Shown here piece after piece: positions 9,579 through 17,948 of a DNA stretch of 64,000 nt. The notes under the pieces are model-generated. The model saw nothing but the letters and a program-made list of their open reading frames with translations. It was not told the DNA's origin and ran no database searches. Origin of the DNA: Candidatus Poribacteria bacterium (GTDB taxonomy: Bacteria > Poribacteria > WGA-4E > WGA-3G); the NCBI GenBank assembly GCA_028820635.1, contig JAPPIG010000108.1, forward strand, positions 12,471 to 76,470, read 5' to 3'. Each line of letters starts with the position of its first letter. The first letter of the stretch is position 1. The position numbers were made by a program, and so were the translations under genes.

Positions 9579-9878
9579 TCAGAGATTATTATCTTCGGTG
9601 TCTTGTGCTTGTTGTGCAGCCTCACGACGCTGTTTTTCCATGCGTTCCATTTTTCTGTTCCATCGCGCTATTGACCGAAACATTTCCATGAATCCTGCAG
9701 CGACACCGAGTACAAATCCGATGTATGACCCTATTTCTGCGTAGCCTAATTTGCCTCCGATCCACTTACCTCCGAAATAACCGATAGCAATTGCGAGTGC
9801 AAGCGTTATTCCGATCGAAGCGAGATCAAACATTCCTACATTTTCATGTTTGAATTGGTCTAACCGTCGTTTAAACAT
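9579..9878 (-). CDS. AtpZ-like F0F1-ATPase accessory protein
   Basis: The first gene of the ATP synthase operon. Two membrane helices (about 19-36 and 48-66, FDLASIGITLALAIAIGYFG and IGSYIGFVLGVAAGFMEM) separated by GGKWIGGKLGY match the small AtpZ/AtpQ-type proteins encoded ahead of atpI in many bacteria; these are linked to ion uptake or assembly. The end is a charged amphipathic segment (RKMERMEKQRREAAQQAQD). I set the start at the ATG at 9878 because GGGAG lies 8 bases before it; an in-frame GTG at 9893 has no such site. Confidence 0.72.
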   Translation of the reverse strand: MFKRRLDQFKHENVGMFDLASIGITLALAIAIGYFGGKWIGGKLGYAEIGSYIGFVLGVAAGFMEMFRSIARWNRKMERMEKQRREAAQQAQDTEDNNL

Positions 9879-9942
9879 GACGTTTGCTCCCACAAAATGA
9901 AAATGGTGTTAGAACAGATTTCCTCCTTAAGCAACGCTATAA

Positions 9943-9971
9943 ATTATACTACAAGATTTGTGTTAATGCAA
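9943..9971 (-). promoter_or_regulatory. Sigma-70-type promoter of the ATP synthase operon
   Basis: On the minus strand TTGCAT (9971-9966) and a perfect TATAAT (9948-9943) are separated by exactly 17 bases. The predicted start site lies about 60 bases ahead of the atpZ-like gene. AAGGAGGA at about 9920-9928 sits in the leader with no start codon at normal distance. Confidence 0.75.
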
Positions 9972-10000
9972 AATTTTGACACATTTTCTTTTCTTAAACT

Positions 10001-10122
10001 CAGGATTATTTAGTTTTAGGCATTTTATCTGTTTTAGCCGAACAGTCGCGACCAGGAGGTCGCTCCTACAGAAGAGGGATACGGGACAAATTAACGTAAA
10101 TATAGAGAACTAAATAACCCTG
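10001..10122. repeat. MITE-like element with 15-bp terminal inverted repeats
   Basis: The ends CAGGATTATTTAGTT (10001-10015) and AACTAAATAACCCTG (10108-10122) are reverse complements at 14 of 15 positions. Inside is the dispersed module TCGCGACCAGGAGGTCGCTC at 10045. A related, larger element lies at 44127-44369. No transposase is inside. Confidence 0.7.
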
Positions 10123-10131
10123 ATTTACACT

Positions 10132-11568
10132 TTATTTTCTTTGAATTAAAACTGTCCAATGCGCTTCGGTTGGCGCGGTTAATGTTATGCTCTCGCTATA
10201 AGGAACTTTCTCTTGTTTTTTCCATTCACTTTCACGGATATTTAGCCATCTGATTGTTACAGTTTTTGTATCTGTCTTTCCACCGGCACTCAAGTTGAGG
10301 TCTACTGAACCACCTTCAGGGAAGTAGACTGCATATTCCTTTCCGGAATTTGCAAATGTGTACGCTTCGTTCTCTTCTCTGTTGGAAAGCAGGTTATTGT
10401 GCGGCTCACACTTAAACACTTCCATTTCGTCCGTGATCATTCGCATACTCTTGATGCTTGCCTGTGCAGTTTCGGTCAAACCGAGTCCATTGGGCGGACG
10501 ATGGAATCGTGCAGATGCTAATCCTCCGAAAATATTTCGCCAGAACCGTTCCAACCCATTTCGCGTCGTGCCGTATTTCCCAGTATCAGCACCGTAAATC
10601 TTAACATTATTCATGGGACGGATCGGTAAAAGTTCTGCCCTATATTTCTGAGCGTTATCCCAATGTGTCTGCTGCTTCTGCATATTATTCTGTGATATAT
10701 CGCAAAACGAATATATTTCTGGATGGTCCTTTGTATTGCGATGTTGTTCATGGTACAATTCCCACGGATTCCAGCTTTCAGTTGTTTCGACACCCCGTTC
10801 GACTTCAGCTGCTCGCTTTTTGATATACGTTGACCAGTATTCACCCCATGCAGGTGTAACGGCAGTTTCGTTATCCATACAGTAGAGTATGTGCCCATAA
10901 GGAAGCGTCTCTGAAAGAAGCTTATCCACATATTTTTGTTGATATTTCAGGACGATTTCCTGATTGTTCTTTTTCGGCACAGATCGGAAAAAATCATTTT
11001 TCGCTGCACTTGGGTGGCTATTGACGACGGTGGGTAATCCTGTCTCTTCTGCAGTGTAATTGCTGTTATTTTTAGGATTGAATGGATTGACATCCCAATA
11101 ATCTCTATAATAGTTGAAAGTTGCCCACACTTCAATCTGGACGATAATATCCATCTCGTGAGTCCATTTGATGAGGTTGCGAAAACGGGTCCAGAATTCG
11201 TCATTCCACTGATTTAGGTCGTATTTATCACCAACTTTTTTGTGGGGAGGCACATCTACTGCCTCAGTCCATCCCATCGTAGACCGCACATAGTTTCCAC
11301 CGACAGACTTTAATAATTCAAGATGCTCTTTGAGATTCGGTATCTGAAACAGATTGTCATCAACAGAACCGCCGATTAGCAGAATGGGTTTGCCTTTATA
11401 TTGCCAGTAACGCGGATTTTCTTTATAAACCTGGATTCTGTTTTTTCCCATCTGTATATCCTTTTTGGCTTTGATCTCCCACGCTATTGCTGAGCAAACA
11501 AACATGAAAATAAGTAGAACCAACACAAAATTGTTGATAACCATGTGTGGTCGCCACAGACCTTTCAT
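10132..11568 (-). CDS. Secreted glycoside-hydrolase-like TIM-barrel protein (copy 1)
   Basis: A 478-residue protein with an N-terminal signal segment (about 10-30, NNFVLVLLIFMFVCSAIAWE). The mature part starts with a lead-in like the DUF4038/apiosidase-type enzymes (NPRYWQYKGKPILLIGGS), then a barrel-like region with NYVRSTMGW, VQIEVWATFNYYRD and ILYCMDNETAV, where the Glu of NET may be the acid/base of a clan GH-A enzyme. The last 90 residues (YAVYFPEGGSVDLNL onward) look like a beta-sandwich of the putative collagen-binding type. A polysaccharide or glycoside substrate is inferred. It is about 70% similar to the next gene, and AAGGA lies before the ATG. Confidence 0.65.
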   Translation of the reverse strand: MKGLWRPHMVINNFVLVLLIFMFVCSAIAWEIKAKKDIQMGKNRIQVYKENPRYWQYKGKPILLIGGSVDDNLFQIPNLKEHLELLKSVGGNYVRSTMGWTEAVDVPPHKKVGDKYDLNQWNDEFWTRFRNLIKWTHEMDIIVQIEVWATFNYYRDYWDVNPFNPKNNSNYTAEETGLPTVVNSHPSAAKNDFFRSVPKKNNQEIVLKYQQKYVDKLLSETLPYGHILYCMDNETAVTPAWGEYWSTYIKKRAAEVERGVETTESWNPWELYHEQHRNTKDHPEIYSFCDISQNNMQKQQTHWDNAQKYRAELLPIRPMNNVKIYGADTGKYGTTRNGLERFWRNIFGGLASARFHRPPNGLGLTETAQASIKSMRMITDEMEVFKCEPHNNLLSNREENEAYTFANSGKEYAVYFPEGGSVDLNLSAGGKTDTKTVTIRWLNIRESEWKKQEKVPYSESITLTAPTEAHWTVLIQRK

Positions 11569-11621
11569 AAGATTGCATCCTTATAATATCATTTCTAATT
11601 GACAAATTGTCATTAAAAACT

Positions 11622-11744
11622 GTAGGTCGGGTAGAGTTTACGAAACCAGACATGGAAACCTTATATAAAATCATACGTGTCCAAATCAACGCCAAATGCG
11701 CTTTTTGGCATTTGTCGGGTTTCGCTTCGCTCTACCCGACCTAC
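11622..11744. repeat. Inverted-repeat element between the two GH-like genes
   Basis: It starts GTAGGTCGGGTAGAG and ends CTCTACCCGACCTAC, with an inner hairpin AAATCAACGCCAAATGCGC / TTTTTGGCATTTG. It is a member of the same family as 6326-6471 and 44183-44313. Confidence 0.85.
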
Positions 11745-11806
11745 GAAATAATGTTCCATATTTATTTGGAAATGGTATTAGCCTATAAATTCTTTAAAAA
11801 AGGGGC

Positions 11807-13249
11807 TTAAGGGTTAACTTGAACCAAAACTGCCCAATGTGCTTCGGTCTGCGTGTCTAATGTTATACTATCGCTGAAGGGAATTTCCTCTTCTTTTTTC
11901 CATTCGCTTTTGTTGATATTCAACCATCTGATTTTTACCGTTTTGGCATCTGTGTTTTTATCAACACTCAAGTTTAAATCAACTGAACCACCTTTTGGGA
12001 AGTAGACAGCATATTCCTTTCCGGGATTAGCAAAGGTGTATGCCTCGTTCTCTTCTCTATTGGAAAGCAGATCATTGTGAGGTTCGCAGGTGAAAACGTC
12101 CATCTTGTTTGTGATGGTTCGCATACTCTTGAGGTGTGCTTGTGCTATTTTGCTCAAACCAACGCCACTGTCCGGACGGTGGAACCGTGCTGAGGCAAAT
12201 CCACCGAAGACGTTTCGCCAAAACCGTTCTAACCCATCTCGCGTACTGCCGAATCGTCCACCGTCAGCACCGTAAATCTTTATATTATTGATGGGGCGAA
12301 TCGGTGAGAGTTTCGCTCGGATTTTCTGGGCGTTATCCCAATGCCGCTGCCTTTTCTGGTGGTTATTCTGTGATATATCACAAAACGAGTAGGTTTCGGG
12401 ATGGTCAAAAGTCGCTTTATGCTTCTCATCGGATAGATCCCACGGATCCCACATCTCTGTTGTTTCAACGACACGTCCAGCATCTTTTGCTTTCTTTTGA
12501 ATGTAGGTTGCCCAGTATTCACCCCATGCAGCCGTGACGGCAGTTTCATTGTCCATACAGTAAAGTATATGTCCATAAGGAAGCGTCTCTTCAAGAAGTT
12601 TATCTACAAACATTTCCTGATACTTCAAAACGTTTTCTTGATTGCGTTCTTTTGGGATCGACCAGAAAAAGTTATTACCCGTTGCAACAGGATGGTCTTT
12701 GACAACAGTAGGTAACCCCGTTTCCTCTGCGGTGTAATTGCTGTTATTTTTTGGATTGAAGGGGTTGACATCCCAATTATCTCGGTAATATGTGAAGGTC
12801 GCCCACACCTCAATCTGGACGATAATATCCATCTCGTGTGTCCATGTGATGAAGTTGCGAAAACGCGTCCAAAATTCTTCATTCCATTGATTTAAGTCAT
12901 ATTTATCGCCAACTTTTTTATGGGGTGGCACGTCGCCTTCATCATTCCACCCCATTGTAGACCGCACATAGTTACCACCAACCGACTTCAAAAGTTCAAG
13001 ATGTTCTTTGAGATTCGGTATCTGAAATAGATTGTCCTCAACTGATCCGCCGATTAGCAGAATCGGTTCACCTTTATACTGCCAGTAACGCCGGTTTTCT
13101 TTGTATATCTGGATCCTGTTTTTTTCCATTTCTGTGTCCTTTTTGGCATTTGAATCCCATGCTACTGTTGTAGAGCAAAGGGATACGAATATGAGTAGAA
13201 CCAACACGAAATTGCTGACAGCAAATTGTCGTCCCCACAGATTTTTCAT
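11807..13249 (-). CDS. Secreted glycoside-hydrolase-like TIM-barrel protein (copy 2)
   Basis: A 480-residue paralogue of the gene at 10132-11568, matching it along its whole length: signal segment, ILLIGGSVEDNLFQIPNLKE, VQIEVWATFTYYRDNWDVNP, ILYCMDNETAVTAAWGEYW and the C-terminal beta domain. I chose the ATG at 13249 because AGGAGA lies upstream and the resulting N-terminus (MKNLWGRQF) aligns with copy 1; an in-frame ATG at 13300 would add 17 residues. The pair is a tandem duplication, separated by 238 bp of repeat DNA. Substrate unknown. Confidence 0.65.
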   Translation of the reverse strand: MKNLWGRQFAVSNFVLVLLIFVSLCSTTVAWDSNAKKDTEMEKNRIQIYKENRRYWQYKGEPILLIGGSVEDNLFQIPNLKEHLELLKSVGGNYVRSTMGWNDEGDVPPHKKVGDKYDLNQWNEEFWTRFRNFITWTHEMDIIVQIEVWATFTYYRDNWDVNPFNPKNNSNYTAEETGLPTVVKDHPVATGNNFFWSIPKERNQENVLKYQEMFVDKLLEETLPYGHILYCMDNETAVTAAWGEYWATYIQKKAKDAGRVVETTEMWDPWDLSDEKHKATFDHPETYSFCDISQNNHQKRQRHWDNAQKIRAKLSPIRPINNIKIYGADGGRFGSTRDGLERFWRNVFGGFASARFHRPDSGVGLSKIAQAHLKSMRTITNKMDVFTCEPHNDLLSNREENEAYTFANPGKEYAVYFPKGGSVDLNLSVDKNTDAKTVKIRWLNINKSEWKKEEEIPFSDSITLDTQTEAHWAVLVQVNP

Positions 13250-13304
13250 AAGATTGTCTCCTGAACATAAGGGGTTATATTTTGCAAAATTTTTATGCAC
13301 TGCT

Positions 13305-13331
13305 GTAGGCGCGATTTCAAATCGCGCCTAC
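13305..13331. repeat. Short perfect palindrome of the dispersed family
   Basis: GTAGGCGCGATTT and AAATCGCGCCTAC flank a one-base centre. It sits just upstream of the GH-like gene copy 2. A similar one lies at 33666-33690. Confidence 0.85.
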
Positions 13332-13415
13332 CAAGAAGCATTTACATATTATACCATGAGGTTTAGGGCAAACAACCAGACCATTCATGAAGAACACACG
13401 GATATCCGTGAAATT

Positions 13416-15425
13416 CTAAAACGCACGGATAACTTTTGCTATTAGACGTTGTTTGAATTCTGGGGCGTTTGGATCACCGAGGATGATGAAAAAGTCTGTA
13501 CCAGCATAGCCAGAGCGGCGTAATGCGAAGTAGATATTGATACTTTCTGCTTGCCAGATTAAACGGCTGCCAAGGCTTAAGGCGGGACTGAAATCGTAGC
13601 CGAGGGTGAGAATTTGTTGGTAGCGTTTTTCAAAATGCCATTGGATACTGGAGGAGAGTCCTGCGGTGAAACCGTAAGCGCGGAGATTCAGATTTCCACT
13701 GATGCGGTGAAGCCGCTCATCCGCTTGTTCACCCCAGTTGTAGCTAATATTGATATTGTTGAACTGATCTGAGGTGCGTGCTCTTAATCTGATGCTAAAA
13801 ACGCTATCAGTGAATTCTTGAAATCGTCCACCAAACCAGTTTATAGAAAGCCCGTAATCACTATGTGTTGAGAAATTTGAAAAGACAGAGACGTCTTGTT
13901 GAAACAGTTCACCTTCATAATTGTTAGCAGCTATGAAATTCGCTCCAACGAAAATACTACGGACTAATCCTTGCCGCCATTCGTTTGAGATAATTCCTTC
14001 TATACCACCGCCACGGATGCCGGTAAACGGTCTATAGCCGAGGTTATTTACGAAATCTGGATCCACAAAATATCCAAATAACGTTGATTGAAAAAGCGAG
14101 CCGTTGTATTTTACATAGGCATTTCCTGTTCTTCCATCTGACTCCCCTTCCCAACTTTGGGTGAAACTTGATTCTGCTGAAAACTTACCGCGTCTAACAC
14201 TTCCTGAAAGGTGTCCTACACTGTTTGCATCTGTATCGGGACGATGGTGCGTTAGAAACCCCGTGATGATGTGAGATGTTGCTGTCAGGGATTGTTTTGC
14301 GCGTAGAATAAAGTTCTGGTTGTTGCGATGATAGGTGCCTAATGTGCCGACTGATGTGTTTTTTGCTACTTTTCCAAAGAGTTTAAGTCCTCCATCCATA
14401 TCCATTATCCTACGCGAATAGAGGAGATTGCCGAGATGATATACATTTCCACCTTCGGAAAAGAATGGACGCCGGTCACTTACGTAGCGTTCACTGTAAG
14501 AAAAATCAATACCTTCCACAGATTGTTCAATATTATCAAAATCTGGGTTGGCTGTACCGATGAGACGTAGTTGTGGTGTAACTTCATAGCGGAGGTCTGC
14601 TCCTGCACGGGCAGTATATTCTCGTCGCGACTCGGGGGTCGCTCCTACAGAAGTTTCTGTTTCGTTGATGCCGCCAATCAGATAAGGTAAGAATTTTAGG
14701 TCACGTTTTCTCGGTGGGGGTAGCACATCAATCCAGTGTCCATCGTTCTCTCGAAATTCTTGAACGCCAAGATTACACCACCATGAACGCTCTCCAGTAC
14801 GTTGTTGCTCTCTGTCAAGGTTGATACCCATCCGAACAGGTTCTGTTGTGTTGGGGTAGTCGAGTATCTGCCAGGGAATTTCCATCTCTACGATCCATCC
14901 GTCTTGGACAATCTGTGCTGCAGCTTTCCAAAGTCCGATCCATTCGCTTTTTGCAGCACGTCCTGTGGCAAGATGTGCGAATTTCGTGCCGAGTGGATTT
15001 ACGATGAAGAAATTCCTATCAGAATATTGGTGTGTGTGGAATGGGTCGATAGTGAAAGAAACCCAGTCTTCTCCACCGATTCCGGTTTGATCTTTGGTTT
15101 GACGTGCCACAATTTTATCGGGCATATCGTCATATAGGTGAAGTCCTACGTAGATAGCTTCGTCGGTGTAAACAACCCTACCGACAGATTGACTCTTAGC
15201 AGGTTCTTCTGTGCGTTGGTCGGTGAAGCCTACGGCTTTGGGTGCGTCTTGCCAGCAAGCATCATTGAGGATGCCATCAATGGTAGGTGGTTGTTCGGTT
15301 TTGACTGCGGGGAGTTCTTTTTTAACGGTTTGTGTCTTCTGTGCCGCAACGTTCTGTCCGTTTACGATTAAAATAAACGATAACGTAATAAGCAACACTA
15401 TCGCATAAGTTTTTTGTAGTTTCAT
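13416..15425 (-). CDS. CBM9-like / DUF5916 outer-membrane protein (copy 1)
   Basis: A 669-residue protein. The signal peptide covers about 1-28 (MKLQKTYAIVLLITLSFILI). A carbohydrate-binding family 9-like domain covers about 45-225 (PPTIDGILNDACWQDAP, IYVGLHLYDDMPDKIVARQ). The rest resembles DUF5916, a predicted beta-barrel, from TARAGADLRYEVTPQLRL to a C-terminal Phe (KVIRAF), the usual outer-membrane insertion signal. It may bind or import carbohydrate; this is inferred. Its ATG shares one base with the S9 peptidase stop (TAATG), so the two are co-translated. Residues near 257-266 (SVGATPESRR) are encoded by a copy of the dispersed repeat. Confidence 0.75.
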   Translation of the reverse strand: MKLQKTYAIVLLITLSFILIVNGQNVAAQKTQTVKKELPAVKTEQPPTIDGILNDACWQDAPKAVGFTDQRTEEPAKSQSVGRVVYTDEAIYVGLHLYDDMPDKIVARQTKDQTGIGGEDWVSFTIDPFHTHQYSDRNFFIVNPLGTKFAHLATGRAAKSEWIGLWKAAAQIVQDGWIVEMEIPWQILDYPNTTEPVRMGINLDREQQRTGERSWWCNLGVQEFRENDGHWIDVLPPPRKRDLKFLPYLIGGINETETSVGATPESRREYTARAGADLRYEVTPQLRLIGTANPDFDNIEQSVEGIDFSYSERYVSDRRPFFSEGGNVYHLGNLLYSRRIMDMDGGLKLFGKVAKNTSVGTLGTYHRNNQNFILRAKQSLTATSHIITGFLTHHRPDTDANSVGHLSGSVRRGKFSAESSFTQSWEGESDGRTGNAYVKYNGSLFQSTLFGYFVDPDFVNNLGYRPFTGIRGGGIEGIISNEWRQGLVRSIFVGANFIAANNYEGELFQQDVSVFSNFSTHSDYGLSINWFGGRFQEFTDSVFSIRLRARTSDQFNNINISYNWGEQADERLHRISGNLNLRAYGFTAGLSSSIQWHFEKRYQQILTLGYDFSPALSLGSRLIWQAESINIYFALRRSGYAGTDFFIILGDPNAPEFKQRLIAKVIRAF

Positions 15426-17743
15426 TAATTAGTTTTCTCCGATTTTAGATATTCGTCAAACCAGTTTAGTACGCGCTCCCAATAATCGGCAAGTTTTTCG
15501 TTTGACCAGAAGCCAGGCCAGTGGTCTGCTTCCTTGTATTTCAACAACACAACCTCTTTCTCAAGATTTGCAAGCCCAATGAACATTTCCTGCGCCTGTT
15601 CAAAGGGGATGAAATCTTGATCACCGTGAATCAGAAGCAAAGGCGTTTCAACCTTATCCAGATGGAAGACTGGTGAACCATCAATATAACGTTGTGGAAA
15701 TTCCCATAAGGAACCACCCATCCCGGCCTGTCCAGTTTCGTACCAACCGGTACCAAGTCCACTATTACTATTAAGGTATCCACTGATTAAGTTACCCATA
15801 GCTGCAGAAGCAACAGCCGCTTTAAATCGCGTCGTTTGTGTGATAAGAACATTCACGGTATATCCACCGAAACTGTGACCGATGACGCCCAACCGTTCCG
15901 CATCTACCTTTTTAGTCGCAATTGCTGCATCAATTCCTGGAAGAATAACATCTGAGAATTGCTTGTACGGTTCAATTTTCTGCACGGGAAAGTTGGGTAA
16001 GAAAAGTGCATAGCCTCGTGAGACAAACATACCCGGATGGGCACCTCCGACGTTCTCCCCGAAAGCAAACATGTTGAAGGCATATGGTGACCTGAAACTG
16101 CCTGGGTAGACGCTTACAATCATCGGTGCTGGATTTTCCTCAGATGCCTCAGGCGGTAGCACGAGGATCCCTTTAACCGTTCGCCCATCTTCAAGTGTCC
16201 ACTCAATCAGTTCGCTTGTGCCAAAGTCAATTTTCTTTAAGTGTGGATTGATATCTGTAATTTGCCGCGGGGATTCAAAAGTAGCATCGCTCATCCAGAT
16301 ATTCGGTGGTTCTTGATTGCTCTCAACAACGTAAACACATTCTCCGGTTTCCTCGGCTATATCTTGACGAAAGCGGCCCGCCTGAACATTCCGATGTTCG
16401 TCTTTGTGTAGAAGTGTAATTGTGTTATCCGTAAGACTCAGACGATAGAAACCATCGTCATAAGTCGTTAGTATCATGGTACCGTCTACCGTCCAAGGTG
16501 TATACCCTTCGCCTGGATAAAATACATTAGCAAAAGAACCAAAATTTTCCGTCAAATTTTGTACCGCGTCACCGTTAAGAGGCACTTTCCATACATACCC
16601 ATTAACGCAAAGAAGTGCATCGCTTTCTTCTATCCACAACGGTGGTCGATACGGATTTCCAAGGTAATCGTCAAGACTGTCTGTAAGATTACGGACGATG
16701 CCCGTCTGTACGTCAACAACGTATGCCTTCCCTGATGCGAACTCACCTCCTTTACTTACCGTTACCCAGGCAACATATTTTGAATCCGGCGACCAACTAA
16801 CAGTAATTCCGTCTCCGAGAGGAATTGCCCTGACAAGCGGCTCAGTTTCCGCGGATGAAGTCTCGTGTAGTTCTTTTGGAAGAGGTAGAACATAGAGATC
16901 AAATCCCTGTGAACCTACACCAACCGGGATAGCTACACGTTCACCATTGGGAGCTATATCGAAACTCCTAATGTCATATCCCTTCATTAACGGTAGTATT
17001 TTGCCGGTTTTAGTATCAGCAATAGCCAAGTCTCGATTCGCTCTTCCTCGTTTTTTTTCTTTAGGTTGTTCGTTTTCCTGTATTGACTCCTCTTCTCGTT
17101 TTTGAAATCGTTTTTTGGGCCAGTCCCAAATTTCAACAAAGGAAGGTTTAAGCGAAATTTCAGGTTTGTTTTCCACAGATTCCTCTTTGATGGAGGTATC
17201 TATCGCGGAAATGGATTTGAAAAGAACAAACCGTCCATCTGGTGTCCATTTAGGCACCTCAAAGCCGGAAGACGTCCGGACAGTTGCCGATGCAAACTCT
17301 TGCATGTCGTCAGATTCTCGGTTCCAAACATACAAATAAGGCTTACCCATCCGATCCGAGAAAAAGGCAAGACGCGTTCCATCAGAAGACCATCTTGGTG
17401 CCCAACTTGAACCCCAATCCGGGGTTAAATTATGGTGTTCCCCCGTACGCGTATTCGTCACCCAAACCGTCGCGTACGCCATTTTAATCATCACACCTGT
17501 TTTAGAATACCATGAGTCTCCGCCTCCACCTTCATACTGTTCACGGTTCTGCGTGTTGTAAGCAATCCAGTTTCCATCGGAGGTGATATCAATAGGGACT
17601 CTTCCAACAAATGTGTTAAATTTGAGCAAATCATCAAGTGTCAAAGGATTCATTTCTTCTCCCTCGCTAATTGTTGTTGACGCAAATGCCACAAAACATA
17701 AGAATAAGCCATAGCAAATGTTAACAATGTTTTTGAAATTCAT
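15425..17743 (-). CDS. S9 family serine peptidase (acylaminoacyl/prolyl oligopeptidase type)
   Basis: A 772-residue exported peptidase. The first 25 residues are a signal sequence. About 35-500 form a WD40-like beta-propeller (VWVTNTRTGEHHNLTPDWGS, RWSSDGTRLAFFSDRMGKP, VSWSPDSKYVAWVT). The C-terminal alpha/beta hydrolase has the triad Ser624 in GHSFGG, Asp710 in HGDQDF and His741 in EADHWPGFW. The family cleaves short peptides after the propeller admits them. It heads a two-gene operon with the CBM9/DUF5916 gene and carries the ECF-like promoter motif at 17804-17831. A charged insert (about 200-232, EEESIQENEQPKEKKRGRAN) interrupts the propeller. Confidence 0.88.
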   Translation of the reverse strand: MNFKNIVNICYGLFLCFVAFASTTISEGEEMNPLTLDDLLKFNTFVGRVPIDITSDGNWIAYNTQNREQYEGGGGDSWYSKTGVMIKMAYATVWVTNTRTGEHHNLTPDWGSSWAPRWSSDGTRLAFFSDRMGKPYLYVWNRESDDMQEFASATVRTSSGFEVPKWTPDGRFVLFKSISAIDTSIKEESVENKPEISLKPSFVEIWDWPKKRFQKREEESIQENEQPKEKKRGRANRDLAIADTKTGKILPLMKGYDIRSFDIAPNGERVAIPVGVGSQGFDLYVLPLPKELHETSSAETEPLVRAIPLGDGITVSWSPDSKYVAWVTVSKGGEFASGKAYVVDVQTGIVRNLTDSLDDYLGNPYRPPLWIEESDALLCVNGYVWKVPLNGDAVQNLTENFGSFANVFYPGEGYTPWTVDGTMILTTYDDGFYRLSLTDNTITLLHKDEHRNVQAGRFRQDIAEETGECVYVVESNQEPPNIWMSDATFESPRQITDINPHLKKIDFGTSELIEWTLEDGRTVKGILVLPPEASEENPAPMIVSVYPGSFRSPYAFNMFAFGENVGGAHPGMFVSRGYALFLPNFPVQKIEPYKQFSDVILPGIDAAIATKKVDAERLGVIGHSFGGYTVNVLITQTTRFKAAVASAAMGNLISGYLNSNSGLGTGWYETGQAGMGGSLWEFPQRYIDGSPVFHLDKVETPLLLIHGDQDFIPFEQAQEMFIGLANLEKEVVLLKYKEADHWPGFWSNEKLADYWERVLNWFDEYLKSEKTN

Positions 17744-17803
17744 TCTTTTTTTCTCCTATGCGTAAAATTAACAATACGGTTCACACTCTCCAAATATTAT
17801 AAA

Positions 17804-17831
17804 GACGCAGCTTTGATCAGAAAACGTGCAT
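17804..17831 (-). promoter_or_regulatory. ECF-type promoter motif upstream of the S9 peptidase operon
   Basis: On the minus strand ATGCACGTTTTCT (17831-17819) is followed after 11 bases by CGTC (17807-17804). The same box and spacing occur upstream of two ECF sigma genes (19722-19695, 24701-24674). If the -35 core is TGCACG the spacer is 17 bases, and CGTC is a known ECF -10 core. Confidence 0.6.
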
Positions 17832-17852
17832 TACGCCAAAAATAAATTCATA

Positions 17853-17900
17853 AATTGACGGCTATGGGTAGAGCGTAGATGAAACCCATAGCCGTCAATT
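17853..17900. repeat. 17-bp inverted repeat downstream of ECF sigma gene 1
   Basis: AATTGACGGCTATGGGT and its exact reverse complement form a hairpin about 50 bp after the sigma stop codon. The whole block 17841-17945 recurs at about 25074-25179 in the same place relative to sigma gene 3. It may act as a transcription terminator or 3' stabiliser, though no T-run follows directly. Confidence 0.75.
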
Positions 17901-17948
17901 GTGGAGAATTAACACCGAATGCAAGTATAGTTAACAGGACTATTTATC

